Shown: positions 38,394 to 46,838 of the stretch, piece by piece
Position numbering within the stretch: position 1 is the stretch's first letter
How the letters are laid out: each line of letters begins with the position of its first letter
From: Planctomycetota bacterium
GTDB lineage: Bacteria; Planctomycetota; PLA2; JAEUHO01
Assembly: GCA_030066775.1 (NCBI GenBank)
Contig: JASJAY010000002.1
Span: 1 to 64,000, forward strand
Length of the DNA stretch: 64,000 nt
Direction of reading: 5' to 3'
Position numbers and translations under genes: made by a program
The notes under the pieces: generated by a model
Told to the model about the DNA's origin: nothing
Database searches by the model: none
The model's input: the letters and a program-made list of their open reading frames with translations, nothing else

Positions 38394-40373
38394 ATGTCCG
38401 AGCTCGACACCACCGCCGCGCTTCAAGAGACGCCCACCCGGCGACGCATCACGCGCAACCTGCGCGACGTGCTGCGCTACGCGAAGCCGCACCTCAAGCT
38501 CGTGATCGTCTCGATCCTGCTCATGATGCTCCAGTCGGCGGCGAACTACGGCCGGCTCCTGATCTTCATCCCGGTGTTCACGAAGGTGATCGAGGTGGAG
38601 AGCGGCAAGGAGCGCGAGCAGATCGAGATGGTGGAGAAGGAGGCCGCCGGCCTCGTCGTCTTCCTCGAGGACATGCTCGAGGCGTCCAACGGGATCACCG
38701 AGTCGTTCGTGAGCGAGAGCTGGTACGCGAGCCGGCTCGAGGGCCTCGAGGGGGAGGAGCGCGAGGCCGAGGCCGCGCGCTGGCTGGACCGCCTCGCGAC
38801 GATGTTCTCCATCACCCTCATGTTCGTGCTCCTCATCGGGGTGATGTGTGCGGCCACGTACGGGGAGACGTACATCGCCACGCTGGCGCAGCTGCGGATC
38901 CTGATGGACGTGCGGGAGGCCGTGGTCAGACGCCTGCTCCTGCAGCCCGTGTCGTTCTTCGACGGGCGGAGTCGCGGCGAGCTGGTGCAACGCGCGCTCG
39001 GCGACGTGGGCGGCTACGGCATCGGCCTCGGCATGATCTTCTCGCTGGTGCGCACGCTGATCTCGCTCGGCACGCCGCTCATCCTGATGTTCATGCTGTC
39101 GCCGATCCTCATGCTCTCGATGCTGATCGCGATCCCCTTCCTCGCGCCCATGCGCAAGCTCTCGATGCGCACGCTCAAGCGCGCCCACCGGCGCCAGGAG
39201 CAGTCGGGCAAGCTGGTGCAGGTGCTGCTGCAGATCTTCTCGGGCGTGCGCATCGTCAAGGCGTTCGGCTCGGAGGAGAGCCGGGCGAAGGAGTTCCGCG
39301 AGACGGACGAGGAGGTCACGCGCCGGGCGCTCAAGGTGCAGCGCGCCAAGTCCACCGCGTCGGCGCTGATCACGTTCCTGAACAACCTGCTGATGATGCT
39401 GCTGCTCGTGGGCGGCGGCCTGCTGGTGCTGACCGGCACGCTGAACGTGCAGCCGGCGCTGCTCTTCGCCTTCCTGATGATGGCGGCGGCGATGTACCAG
39501 CCGTTCAAGCGCTTCGTGCGCAACCTCAACAACCTGCTCGACTCGATGGCGGCGATCGAGCGCACGACGGCGTATCTCGAGATGCCGATCGGGCGCGTCG
39601 ATCCCCCGAACGCAAAGCCCTTCGCCGGCGTGCGCGACGCCATCCGCTTCGAGAACGTGGGCTTCGCCTACGTGGCGGACCAGCCGGTCCTCCACGACGT
39701 GTCGTTCGAGATCCCGCGCGGAGCGACGGTCGCGCTCGTGGGCCCGTCGGGCGGCGGCAAGTCGACCATCTGCGACCTCTTGCTCGGCTTCTACCAGCCG
39801 ACCGCCGGCCGGATCGCCGTGGACGGCGAGGACCTGGAGCAGTTCAAGCGGGAGAGCTACCTGCAGCGCGCGGCGATGGTCGGGCAGTCGCCCTTCCTCT
39901 TCCACGACACGATCCGCGAGAACATCCGCCAGGGCCGCCCGGGCGCCACGGACGCAGAGATCGAGGAGGCCGCGCAGGCTGCTTACATCCACGACGACAT
40001 CCTGGCCCAGGACGGCGGCTACGACGCCGAGGTGGGCGAGGAGGGCATCCGCCTCTCGGGCGGCCAGCGCCAGCGCATCACGATCGCCCGCGCGCTGGTG
40101 CGCGATCCCGACGTGCTCGTCCTCGATGAGGCCACGGCGAGCCTCGACACGGCCAGCGAGCAGGCCGTCCAGGCCGCGCTCGACGCGCTGCGCGAGGGCC
40201 GCACCACGCTGGTCGTGGCGCATCGGCTCTCGACCATCCGCGACGCGGACCAGATCCTCGTCGTGGCGGACGGCCGCATCGCGAACCAGGGGACGCACGA
40301 AGAGCTGATCGCCCATGGCGGGCTCTACGCCGAGCTCGTGGAGATGCAGGACGTCTCGAGCCGGCAGGGCTAG
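38394..40373 (+). CDS. MsbA-like ABC exporter (lipid/LPS flippase type)
   Basis: The 659-residue half-transporter starts at ATG 38394. An N-terminal domain of six membrane helices (LKLVIVSILLMMLQSAANYG onwards) has an extra acidic insert between helices 1 and 2 (about residues 70-135). The nucleotide-binding domain has Walker A GPSGGGKST, Q-loop GQSPFLFHDTI, signature LSGGQRQR, Walker B VLVLDEATASLD and the switch His in VVAHRLST. Such exporters flip lipid A-core or other lipids. Given the LPS genes nearby, an LPS substrate is plausible but not proven. Confidence 0.88.
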   Translation: MSELDTTAALQETPTRRRITRNLRDVLRYAKPHLKLVIVSILLMMLQSAANYGRLLIFIPVFTKVIEVESGKEREQIEMVEKEAAGLVVFLEDMLEASNGITESFVSESWYASRLEGLEGEEREAEAARWLDRLATMFSITLMFVLLIGVMCAATYGETYIATLAQLRILMDVREAVVRRLLLQPVSFFDGRSRGELVQRALGDVGGYGIGLGMIFSLVRTLISLGTPLILMFMLSPILMLSMLIAIPFLAPMRKLSMRTLKRAHRRQEQSGKLVQVLLQIFSGVRIVKAFGSEESRAKEFRETDEEVTRRALKVQRAKSTASALITFLNNLLMMLLLVGGGLLVLTGTLNVQPALLFAFLMMAAAMYQPFKRFVRNLNNLLDSMAAIERTTAYLEMPIGRVDPPNAKPFAGVRDAIRFENVGFAYVADQPVLHDVSFEIPRGATVALVGPSGGGKSTICDLLLGFYQPTAGRIAVDGEDLEQFKRESYLQRAAMVGQSPFLFHDTIRENIRQGRPGATDAEIEEAAQAAYIHDDILAQDGGYDAEVGEEGIRLSGGQRQRITIARALVRDPDVLVLDEATASLDTASEQAVQAALDALREGRTTLVVAHRLSTIRDADQILVVADGRIANQGTHEELIAHGGLYAELVEMQDVSSRQG

Positions 40374-40404
40374 ATCGCGCGCCCCTCCACAGTTCGCCAC
40401 GCGA

Positions 40405-40482
40405 ACGAGAACGAGCACGCGTGCGCGCTCGGCCAGAGTGGGCCTCTTCGCGACTCGAGCGCGTACGCGTGCTCGTTCTCGT
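40405..40482. terminator. Long inverted repeat, bidirectional terminator between convergent genes
   Basis: The arms 40405-40431 and 40456-40482 pair at 26 of 27 positions; the one exception would be a G-U pair in RNA. The loop is 24 nt. It lies between the stop of the exporter (40373, plus) and the stop of the glycosyltransferase (40512, minus), so it can fold in either transcript and probably ends both. Confidence 0.8.
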
Positions 40483-40511
40483 GCTCGTGACCAAGGTGCG
40501 GCTCGGTCACT

Positions 40512-41324
40512 TCACTGCGATTCGTCGACGAGTCCTCTCTCACAGCGCACCGGCCTCGGAGACTTGTAGTAGTCCCACTGCTTCTTGCGGCCGCCGCCCT
40601 CGCCGACCGGATGCCAGAGGTGGTAGACGTCGTTCTCGAGGTAGAGGTTCTTCACGCGCGCGCGCGGGCGATGCCGCATCGCGCGGTCGCGCAAGTCGCT
40701 ATCCTCGCCGATCCCCCACGACGTGAAGCGCTCGTCGAAGCCGTTCAGCGAGTCGAAGAGCTGCCGATCGGCGGCGAAGTTGAGGCCCAGGATCTTGGGC
40801 CGGTTCTTGCGGCGGAAGCGCACGCCCCAGTGGCTCTTTCGGCGGCGCTTCCGGAGATCCTTCTCGTGCTCGGCCGTTCCGAGGGTCTCGTGCCGGCCGG
40901 CGTCGATGTCGGCCTCGGTGAGCGCTTCGGAGTCCTCGCGACTGAGCCGATAGCAGCCGCCCACGTGGAAGCTCCATGGCTCGTGCACGTCGATGTGCTT
41001 TGCGACGAACGACGCGGGCGGCACGCAGTCGCCGTCGCTGAAGACGAGCAGCGGCTCATCCTCGGCCTCACGCACGGCCTCGTTGAGAATGCGCGTCTTG
41101 CGGAAGCCGTCATCCCGCTGCCACACGTACGCGAAGGGAATGCCCTTCGCCTCGAACGCGGGCCGGATCTCCTCGATGTAGGCCTTCGTGCCGTCGCTGG
41201 ATCCGTCGTCGGCGATCGTCAAGGCGAAGTCGGTCGTCGTCTGACGCAGGTAGCCGCGCAGCGCCTTGCGGAAGAGCGCAAGCTGGTTGTAGGTCGCGAC
41301 GATGACGCGGGCGGCACGGGACAC
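40512..41324 (-). CDS. GT2 glycosyltransferase (chondroitin-synthase-like)
   Basis: The 270-residue GT-A protein has VIVATYNQLALFRKALRGY at the N-terminus, IADDGSSDGT for nucleotide binding, VFSDGDCVPP as the DxD metal site, and a C-terminal GFDERFTSWGIGEDSDL with the catalytic acidic pair typical of the GT7-C-like extension. It probably extends LPS or another surface polysaccharide. Last gene of a four-glycosyltransferase cluster; 9 bp from its neighbour. Confidence 0.88.
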   Translation of the reverse strand: MSRAARVIVATYNQLALFRKALRGYLRQTTTDFALTIADDGSSDGTKAYIEEIRPAFEAKGIPFAYVWQRDDGFRKTRILNEAVREAEDEPLLVFSDGDCVPPASFVAKHIDVHEPWSFHVGGCYRLSREDSEALTEADIDAGRHETLGTAEHEKDLRKRRRKSHWGVRFRRKNRPKILGLNFAADRQLFDSLNGFDERFTSWGIGEDSDLRDRAMRHRPRARVKNLYLENDVYHLWHPVGEGGGRKKQWDYYKSPRPVRCERGLVDESQ

Positions 41325-41333
41325 GCCGAGATC

Positions 41334-42044
41334 CTACTTGCGCGCGAAGAGGCACTTGAGGAGTCCCCCAAGGGCCTGGGTGCTGTCGGGCTTCTTCTTC
41401 CACCAGCGCCAGAACCAGGGCCGCGCCTCACGGCGGCGGCCCACGCGCGCGAGGTAGCGCGCCCGCCGCCGAATCAGGTCCAGGGCATCGCGCGCGCACG
41501 CAGGGCACGCTGCGGCGTAGCGCGCGCGCACCTCGTCGGCCTCCAGCGCGCGGAGCTCGTCGTCGGGCTCGGCGCGCTCGCCGTACTCGACGAGCGTGGC
41601 GGGGTTCTCCACCACGCGCGCGCCGCCGGCCACGACCTGGAAGAGCCAGTCGAGCGTCGACGCGGCCTCCAGGCCCTCGTCGAAGCGGACGGCCTGCGCC
41701 GTCGCGGTGCGCACGACCACAGCACTCAGGTGCGCGAAGGCGCCGCCGCAGAGCGCCTCGATGGACGACGGCGTCCGCCAGTCCGGGCGGTCGAAGCTCG
41801 TCGCGTAGAGCCCGCCCGCGTCGCCGACGTAGCGACAGCCGGCTACGACGAGATCCGCGTCCGGCTCGGCGTCGAGGACGGCCAGCTGCGATGCGAGGTA
41901 CTCGGGGGCCCAGCGGTCCCGGGGGTCGAGGAACGCCGTCCACGGCGTCGTGACGTCCGCCAGGGCGGCGTTGCGGGCTGCGGCCGTCGGTCCCGTGTCG
42001 GCACCGAGGACGGTGACGTCCTCGCGGGTGTGGGCGCCCTCCAC
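41334..42044 (-). CDS. GT2-like glycosyltransferase lacking the usual N-terminus
   Basis: The 236-residue protein starts at GTG 42044 in a TAGTG overlap with the upstream gene. It contains the second half of a GT2 core: GPTAAARNAALADVTTPW and FLDPRDRWAPEYLASQLAVLD, where usual GT2 members have FLDxDDxW. The first 40-50 residues of a normal GT2 (VSVIIPTYNR and the D-D-G-S strand) are absent, and the metal DxD is DPRD. It may be inactive or need a partner. C-terminus is Arg-rich. Confidence 0.6.
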   Translation of the reverse strand: MEGAHTREDVTVLGADTGPTAAARNAALADVTTPWTAFLDPRDRWAPEYLASQLAVLDAEPDADLVVAGCRYVGDAGGLYATSFDRPDWRTPSSIEALCGGAFAHLSAVVVRTATAQAVRFDEGLEAASTLDWLFQVVAGGARVVENPATLVEYGERAEPDDELRALEADEVRARYAAACPACARDALDLIRRRARYLARVGRRREARPWFWRWWKKKPDSTQALGGLLKCLFARK

Positions 42045-43030
42045 TAGGCCATGGCCTCGACGGCCTGCGCGAGCGTCTCGTACCCGCCGAGCGCGGGCAA
42101 CGGGTACGTCCGGAAGATCGGCGCGCCGAAGTCCGTGGTCGCCTGGTAGTCCTCGAGCGCGCGGCAGACGCCCACGCGCTCGGCGCAGAGCGGCTTCTCG
42201 AGCGCGACGGCGTCGAGCATCGAGAAGCCGAGCGTCTCGCTGCGCGAGAAGCACACGTATCCGGCGCAGCGCCGGTACAGCGAGTACAGCTCTTCGCGGC
42301 TCGGGGCGAGCACGAGCTCCAGATTCGGATGACCGCGGATCTCGTCGACCGCCGCTTCGATGCGCGTGCCGTACTTCTTCTTGCGCCGCGCGAAGGTGAT
42401 CGGGTCGTAGCACCACACGAGGCGCTTGTCGGCGCCGTCGAGGAATGCGGGGATGCGGTCGTGGCCCTTGACGCTGCCATACGGCGTGAACGCCGTCAGG
42501 TAGGCGTCGAGGGGCTCGTCGTCGCCTTCCCGCGTCGGCGGGATCGTGGGCCGCGGATCCGGCATCGCCACGACATGCGGACGCGGGAGCGGGTCGTCGC
42601 GCGGGGACTCGCAGTGCAGCACGTCGGTCACGTCGATGTACTTGCGCTTCGGGTCGAGGTCGAGCACGACGCGCCGGACGCGGATCTGCGCGAGGCGCGG
42701 CAGCCAGCGTCGACGGCCCAGGCCGGACGGCATGATGTACGCGAAGCTGTAGTCGGCCTCGGCGAGCTTCTTGCTCCACGCCCCGCTCGGCAGGACGCGC
42801 ACCGTGTCGGACGGCTCGATGGTGTACGGCCCGTCCGGCATGTTGGTGTGCTCGAAGATCATCGTGGCCGTGTAGCCCGAGTCCCGCACCCAGTCGGCGA
42901 AGCAGCGCGTCAGGCGCTCGACGCCGCCGACGCCGCCCTGGAACGGCCCGACGAACAGGATCCGGCCGCGCGGCCCGGGCGGCAGCGGCTCGGCTTTGGG
43001 CGTCACGAGATCGGAGAAGCGCCAGCGCAT
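42044..43030 (-). CDS. GT-B (GT4-like) glycosyltransferase
   Basis: The 328-residue protein starts at ATG 43030. It begins ILFVGPFQGGVGGVERLTR, a glycine-rich acceptor-site loop, and has the C-terminal FSRSETLGFSMLDAVALEKPLCA region with the E-x7-E-like carboxylates of GT4 enzymes. The middle of the protein is shorter and less typical than usual GT4. It is coupled to the truncated GT2 by TAGTG. Confidence 0.75.
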   Translation of the reverse strand: MRWRFSDLVTPKAEPLPPGPRGRILFVGPFQGGVGGVERLTRCFADWVRDSGYTATMIFEHTNMPDGPYTIEPSDTVRVLPSGAWSKKLAEADYSFAYIMPSGLGRRRWLPRLAQIRVRRVVLDLDPKRKYIDVTDVLHCESPRDDPLPRPHVVAMPDPRPTIPPTREGDDEPLDAYLTAFTPYGSVKGHDRIPAFLDGADKRLVWCYDPITFARRKKKYGTRIEAAVDEIRGHPNLELVLAPSREELYSLYRRCAGYVCFSRSETLGFSMLDAVALEKPLCAERVGVCRALEDYQATTDFGAPIFRTYPLPALGGYETLAQAVEAMA

Positions 43031-43058
43031 CGCGGGGCACCCTACCGCGGCGCTGTCC

Positions 43059-43886
43059 CTAGGCGGACAAGAACGAGGCCAGGGCGGCCTCGGGATCGGC
43101 GCTGCGCGTGGTGCGCTTGCCGCGGCGCGCGTAGCGCCGACGACGCCGGCCGTAGTGCTTGCGCAGCACGCGGCGCCACAGCGCCGAGGCCTTGCCGTAG
43201 CCGTGCTGCGCGCGCACGCGCTCGAGCTCCGCGGCCGTGGCCGCGTGCAGCACGCCCGACTTCTGGTCGCCGTGCTCGCGGAACGCCGCCGTGAACGCAT
43301 CGAGCAGGCCGGCGGGACCGCCCTGGAGCAGGCGCAGGTACCACTCGACGTCCATGATCGACGTGAAGCTCGGGTCGATCCCCCCCGCCGCGTCGTAGGC
43401 CGCACGCGTCCAGAAGGCCGCCGGCTGCGCGAAGCCGGGATTGGTCCCGCCGAAGAGCACGGCGCGGTACGTCGGCGGCGCCGCGTACCAGCGGCGGATG
43501 GGGCGCCCCAGCGGATCCAGGCGCAGGGCATGGCTCACGAGGAAGCGCCGCGCCGGGTCCGCCGCGAACCAGGCCCCCACCGCGGCGAGCGACCCGGGCA
43601 GGAGCAGGTCGTCGGCGTTGACCCAGCAGAGGACGTCACCCGTCGCGCGCTCGAATCCGGCCTGGATCGCGTGGGTCTGGCCCTCGTCCGCCTCGCTCTG
43701 CCAGTGCGTGATCCGATCCGCGTAGCGCTCGAGGATTTCGACGCTGCCGTCCGTCGAGCCGCCGTCCATCACGATGTACTCGAGATGGGGATAGTCCTGC
43801 TCGACGACGGAGCGCACCGTCGTCTCGAGCACGCGCCCCATCTGGAACGACGGCGTGACGACGGTGATGCGCGGCAACGCGGACAT
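43059..43886 (-). CDS. GT2 glycosyltransferase
   Basis: The 275-residue protein starts at ATG 43886 (MSALPRITVVTPSFQ); an in-frame ATG at 43946 is less likely. It has YIVMDGGSTDGSV, CWVNADDLLLPGS with the metal-binding DD, and AAGGIDPSFTSIMDVEWYLRLL. The family pattern is typical of WaaE-like/rhamnosyl-type GT2. It is the first of four glycosyltransferase genes on this strand. Confidence 0.88.
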   Translation of the reverse strand: MSALPRITVVTPSFQMGRVLETTVRSVVEQDYPHLEYIVMDGGSTDGSVEILERYADRITHWQSEADEGQTHAIQAGFERATGDVLCWVNADDLLLPGSLAAVGAWFAADPARRFLVSHALRLDPLGRPIRRWYAAPPTYRAVLFGGTNPGFAQPAAFWTRAAYDAAGGIDPSFTSIMDVEWYLRLLQGGPAGLLDAFTAAFREHGDQKSGVLHAATAAELERVRAQHGYGKASALWRRVLRKHYGRRRRRYARRGKRTTRSADPEAALASFLSA

Positions 43887-43961
43887 GGGCGGATTGTCGG
43901 TTACGAAACCCGGTAGGGAAGCGCGTGCCGAGCGCGCCGGGAGCAACCGCGAGACCGTTCG

Positions 43962-44474
43962 CTAGTCGTCGTTGTCGTGGACGACGATCGCGTTCCGGGT
44001 CGGGTACCAGCTCATGATGTGGGGCTGCAGGACGAGATCCAGCACCTTGGGCACGGGCGTGCGCCCGCGGTCCATCGTGACGCGGATCTGCTCGAGCCGA
44101 CGGCGCATGGTTCGACTCAGCTGGAGTTCCTTGCCCGCCGCCTGGGCCAACTGCTCCAGGACGATGACCGCGTTCTCATCCGTCCAGGTCGCGCGGTCGA
44201 TGAACTTGTCGGCGAGCGGAAGACGCGGCCGGCTCGGCGCGGCCTCCGAGACCTCGGGCACCTCCGCCGGCGGCACGGGCTGCGGGATCGGTGCGCTGCC
44301 GGGAATGGGCGCGGGTCGCACAGGCTCCGCCGTCGAGTCGGCCGACGAGTCATCGGCCTCACGAGCGGGGATGGGAAGGTCTAGAGGCTCGACCGGCTCG
44401 GACTCGTGGGCAAACGTCCACCATCCAACGGCGCCCACGATGGCAACCAGCAGAACGAGGGCCAGCGGCTTCAT
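43962..44474 (-). CDS. Membrane-anchored protein of unknown function
   Basis: The 170-residue protein has an N-terminal anchor (MKPLALVLLVAIVGAVGWWTF), a Pro/Glu/Ser-rich linker of about 60 residues, and a small C-terminal domain (residues about 88-170, ending SWYPTRNAIVVHDNDD). The C-terminal domain (VLEQLAQAAGKELQLSR, VPKVLDLVLQPH) has some resemblance to secretin/TonB short N-domains, which bind a periplasmic peptide. That is a weak guess. A perfect hairpin lies just upstream. Confidence 0.6.
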   Translation of the reverse strand: MKPLALVLLVAIVGAVGWWTFAHESEPVEPLDLPIPAREADDSSADSTAEPVRPAPIPGSAPIPQPVPPAEVPEVSEAAPSRPRLPLADKFIDRATWTDENAVIVLEQLAQAAGKELQLSRTMRRRLEQIRVTMDRGRTPVPKVLDLVLQPHIMSWYPTRNAIVVHDNDD

Positions 44475-44538
44475 GAGGCGAGACTCCTAGCGACACGGAC
44501 AGCGTACGCGCTGCGCCCGGTCTACCTGAAACGAGAGC

Positions 44539-44562
44539 GGGCCCCCGCCCAGGCGGGGGCCC
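44539..44562 (-). terminator. Perfect 11-bp hairpin after the octaheme cytochrome gene
   Basis: GGGCCCCCGCC (44539-44549) pairs with 44552-44562 with only two bases between them (in RNA the innermost pairs would open to give a 6-nt loop). It is about 33 bp past the cytochrome stop on the minus strand, so it is a likely terminator for that gene. Confidence 0.75.
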
Positions 44563-44594
44563 GTCGTGTGCTGACGATGAAGCCGGTGTCGGGC

Positions 44595-46328
44595 CTACGG
44601 GACCTTGTCCGTATGGAAGCCCTCCCAGTCCATCGGGAGCGTCGGGACGTCGAAGAAGCCCGGTCCGCCTGCGTAGTGGCACTGGCGGCAGGCCTGATCG
44701 AGCGTCAGGTAGGGAAGCCGGAACTTCCCATCGGATGTGAGGGCCGGAGGCGCGCCGATGATGTCGATGCCGAAGATGTGCGAGGTCACGTCACCCCGCG
44801 TCACCCCGTTGGGCAACGTTGTCGAGGTAGCCGACTTCGAGGTCTTGGGCATGTGACAATCGACGCAGTTCAGCCCCGCCATGGTCCCACGGAAGGCGTT
44901 GGCCGGGTCGTAGGTCGCGGCCGAGTGACACGCCAAGCAGGACGCGTTCGACGAGTCGACACCGGCGGGTCCCGTGTAGGACGCGTTGTTCCGGTTGACC
45001 GTCGAGGCGTGCGAGTTGGTGTGACACGTGGCGCAGTCACCGTGCGTCGCGGCGAAGCTCGCCGTACGCGTGCTGAACGGCACGAGGTAGGTACCCAGGT
45101 TCATGGGATCCTCGTTCGGATCCAGGCCCAGGATCTCGTCGTACTGCTCGTGGTGACGAACCAGTCCGCCCTTGGCTGCGATGCGCCCGCCCATGTCCGG
45201 CCAGTTGGCATCCCCGGTCCAGCCCGCAGCCTGCGCTGCGCTCTGGAAGGTCGGGTAGTCCCGCTCGCCATCGCGGGTGTGGCACTCACCGCATGCGACC
45301 GCCGCGCCGTAGCCGAGCTTCGGCGACGCGAAGTCTGCAGCGGTGCGCGGGCCGGCCTTGAGAACGATGTCCGCGGCCAGCTCGGTCTGCGCGTGCGTGC
45401 TACCTGCACCGTGACAAGCCTCGCAGCGGATGCCACCCTCTTCGAAGGTGCCCCGCATGCCGGCGAGCCCATCCTGTCCAACGGGGTTGTCCATCGGATC
45501 GGTGTGCTTCCAGCCCGTCGTGTGGCAGTTGCCGCAGGTGTACGCCTTGTCGTCCTCGTTGTTGTGGTACGAGGTTATCGTCGGCATGGTCAGGTTGCCG
45601 CCCGGGATCACGAAGTTGTACTGAACCTGCGTGCCCGTGACGATCCAACCCTGCGTATCGATGAAGCGCGTCTTCCAGTGGTACCCACCGATCACATAGG
45701 TGATCTCGTTCCACGACATCGGCGTGCCGGCCGGGTTGTCCGTGCCCATCGCCGGGTCGGCCAGGCCACCCATGATGTCCTGGTCGTCATCGGCCAGGAG
45801 TGCGAGTGCCGGCGAGATATCCGTGAACGGATACGTGGGCGGCACACCGCCTTCGACCTTGTTGAGCTTGTAGGGGTGACCGGTCTGCAGGTGGTTGGCC
45901 AACTGCGTCGTGTGACATACACCGCACGACTGGGTGCCGATGTAGGTGCCCGCCGCGAGCGGGACCATGTCGAAGTCGAACGTGGTGGTCTGCCCTGCCG
46001 TGACGGTGACCATGGAGGGCGACGTGTAGTCCTCATAGCCGGGGCGAACCGCCGAGAGGGTGTAGTCCCCAGCGGGCACGGCCGCGGCGTACGTGCCGTT
46101 GGTCTGTGCCGCAAATGGGGTGGTGCCGCCGGCCGGGGTGAGCGTGATGATGACGTACTCATCGAGTGCGCCACCACCCATGGCCGACGCGGTGCCGGCG
46201 ATTGCGGTGACCGGAGGCGGCGGGCTGCCGCTGCTTCCGCCGCAGCCGGCGAGGACGAGCGTTGCGACGAGCGCGAACGCGACTGCGACTGCCCTTGGAT
46301 GGCCGCCGCTTGGACTACTCTTGTTCAC
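44595..46328 (-). CDS. Octaheme c-type cytochrome lipoprotein with N-terminal Ig/CarboxypepD-like domain
   Basis: The 577-residue protein starts at GTG 46328, six bases after a strong AGGAGG. The lipobox LVLAGC (Cys29) anchors it to a membrane. A domain of about 85 residues (IAGTASAMGGGALDEYVIITLTPAGGTTP) resembles carboxypeptidase regulatory-like beta-sandwiches. The rest carries eight CxxCH sites: CGVCH, CGNCH, CEACH, CGECH, CATCH, CLACH, CVDCH and CRQCH. It is presumably an extracytoplasmic electron carrier or oxidoreductase. No close enzyme family (hydroxylamine, nitrite or tetrathionate octaheme) is clearly matched. Confidence 0.85.
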   Translation of the reverse strand: MNKSSPSGGHPRAVAVAFALVATLVLAGCGGSSGSPPPPVTAIAGTASAMGGGALDEYVIITLTPAGGTTPFAAQTNGTYAAAVPAGDYTLSAVRPGYEDYTSPSMVTVTAGQTTTFDFDMVPLAAGTYIGTQSCGVCHTTQLANHLQTGHPYKLNKVEGGVPPTYPFTDISPALALLADDDQDIMGGLADPAMGTDNPAGTPMSWNEITYVIGGYHWKTRFIDTQGWIVTGTQVQYNFVIPGGNLTMPTITSYHNNEDDKAYTCGNCHTTGWKHTDPMDNPVGQDGLAGMRGTFEEGGIRCEACHGAGSTHAQTELAADIVLKAGPRTAADFASPKLGYGAAVACGECHTRDGERDYPTFQSAAQAAGWTGDANWPDMGGRIAAKGGLVRHHEQYDEILGLDPNEDPMNLGTYLVPFSTRTASFAATHGDCATCHTNSHASTVNRNNASYTGPAGVDSSNASCLACHSAATYDPANAFRGTMAGLNCVDCHMPKTSKSATSTTLPNGVTRGDVTSHIFGIDIIGAPPALTSDGKFRLPYLTLDQACRQCHYAGGPGFFDVPTLPMDWEGFHTDKVP

Positions 46329-46838
46329 TGCTACCTCCTGGCCCGGAGCCGGTCGCGCCGGGCCGAGTCCGGGCGAGCGTGCACACGTGGCGCTTGCTGA
46401 CGATGGTGCGGCACCTCCCGCGGCTGCCACGCCTCCCCTCGAAGCAAAGGCCCTGCCATGAAGCGGGTCATGAGTCGGGCCCTGGAAGACCCCCTTGGGG
46501 AGCGATCTCGCGCCAACACGAGCCCTCGATGTGGCGGGGTATTGCCCGACGTGCGGACTGCCCCCCACGGGGTGCGTGAGAACGCCCACAAGGCTCGATA
46601 TGCCGGGTCGTACATCCTGGCGCGGAGCGCCCCATGGCGCTCCGAATACATGTGAATTCCGCGCGTACGGAACTGGTGATCGCGCCCCGACGGGTGTAAG
46701 CGCATGCACACGTTTACCGTGCAATCCTGCGCTGTCCCGCGGACTCGCACACTCGCGCGGCGCCGCTCTGCCGCGTCGATGCGCACACGGAGACGTCCTG
46801 CACTGGCCGCAGCATTCGCGGCTCTGTAGCCTGTGCGC
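46329..46838. other. 510-bp noncoding region between divergent cytochrome and selenoprotein genes
   Basis: This is the only gene-free stretch over 300 bp in the window. It separates two divergent genes, so it must hold both promoters and leaders. No convincing ORF, tRNA or known riboswitch was recognised. It contains a perfect 9-bp hairpin (46623-46644) and a weaker TTCCG/CGGAA stem just downstream. Base composition looks less GC-rich than in the neighbouring genes. Confidence 0.55.
46623..46644. promoter_or_regulatory. Perfect 9-bp inverted repeat in the divergent region
   Basis: CGGAGCGCC (46623-46631) pairs with GGCGCTCCG (46636-46644) around the loop CCAT. It lies about 195 bp before ATG 46839 and about 295 bp before GTG 46328. 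It could be an operator or a leader hairpin; it is too far from any stop to be an obvious terminator. Confidence 0.45.

Noticed and set aside
44406-46400. Long plus-strand ORF of 664 codons over the cytochrome gene.
   Set aside because: It is the complementary frame of the octaheme cytochrome, whose eight heme motifs and lipobox prove the minus-strand frame.
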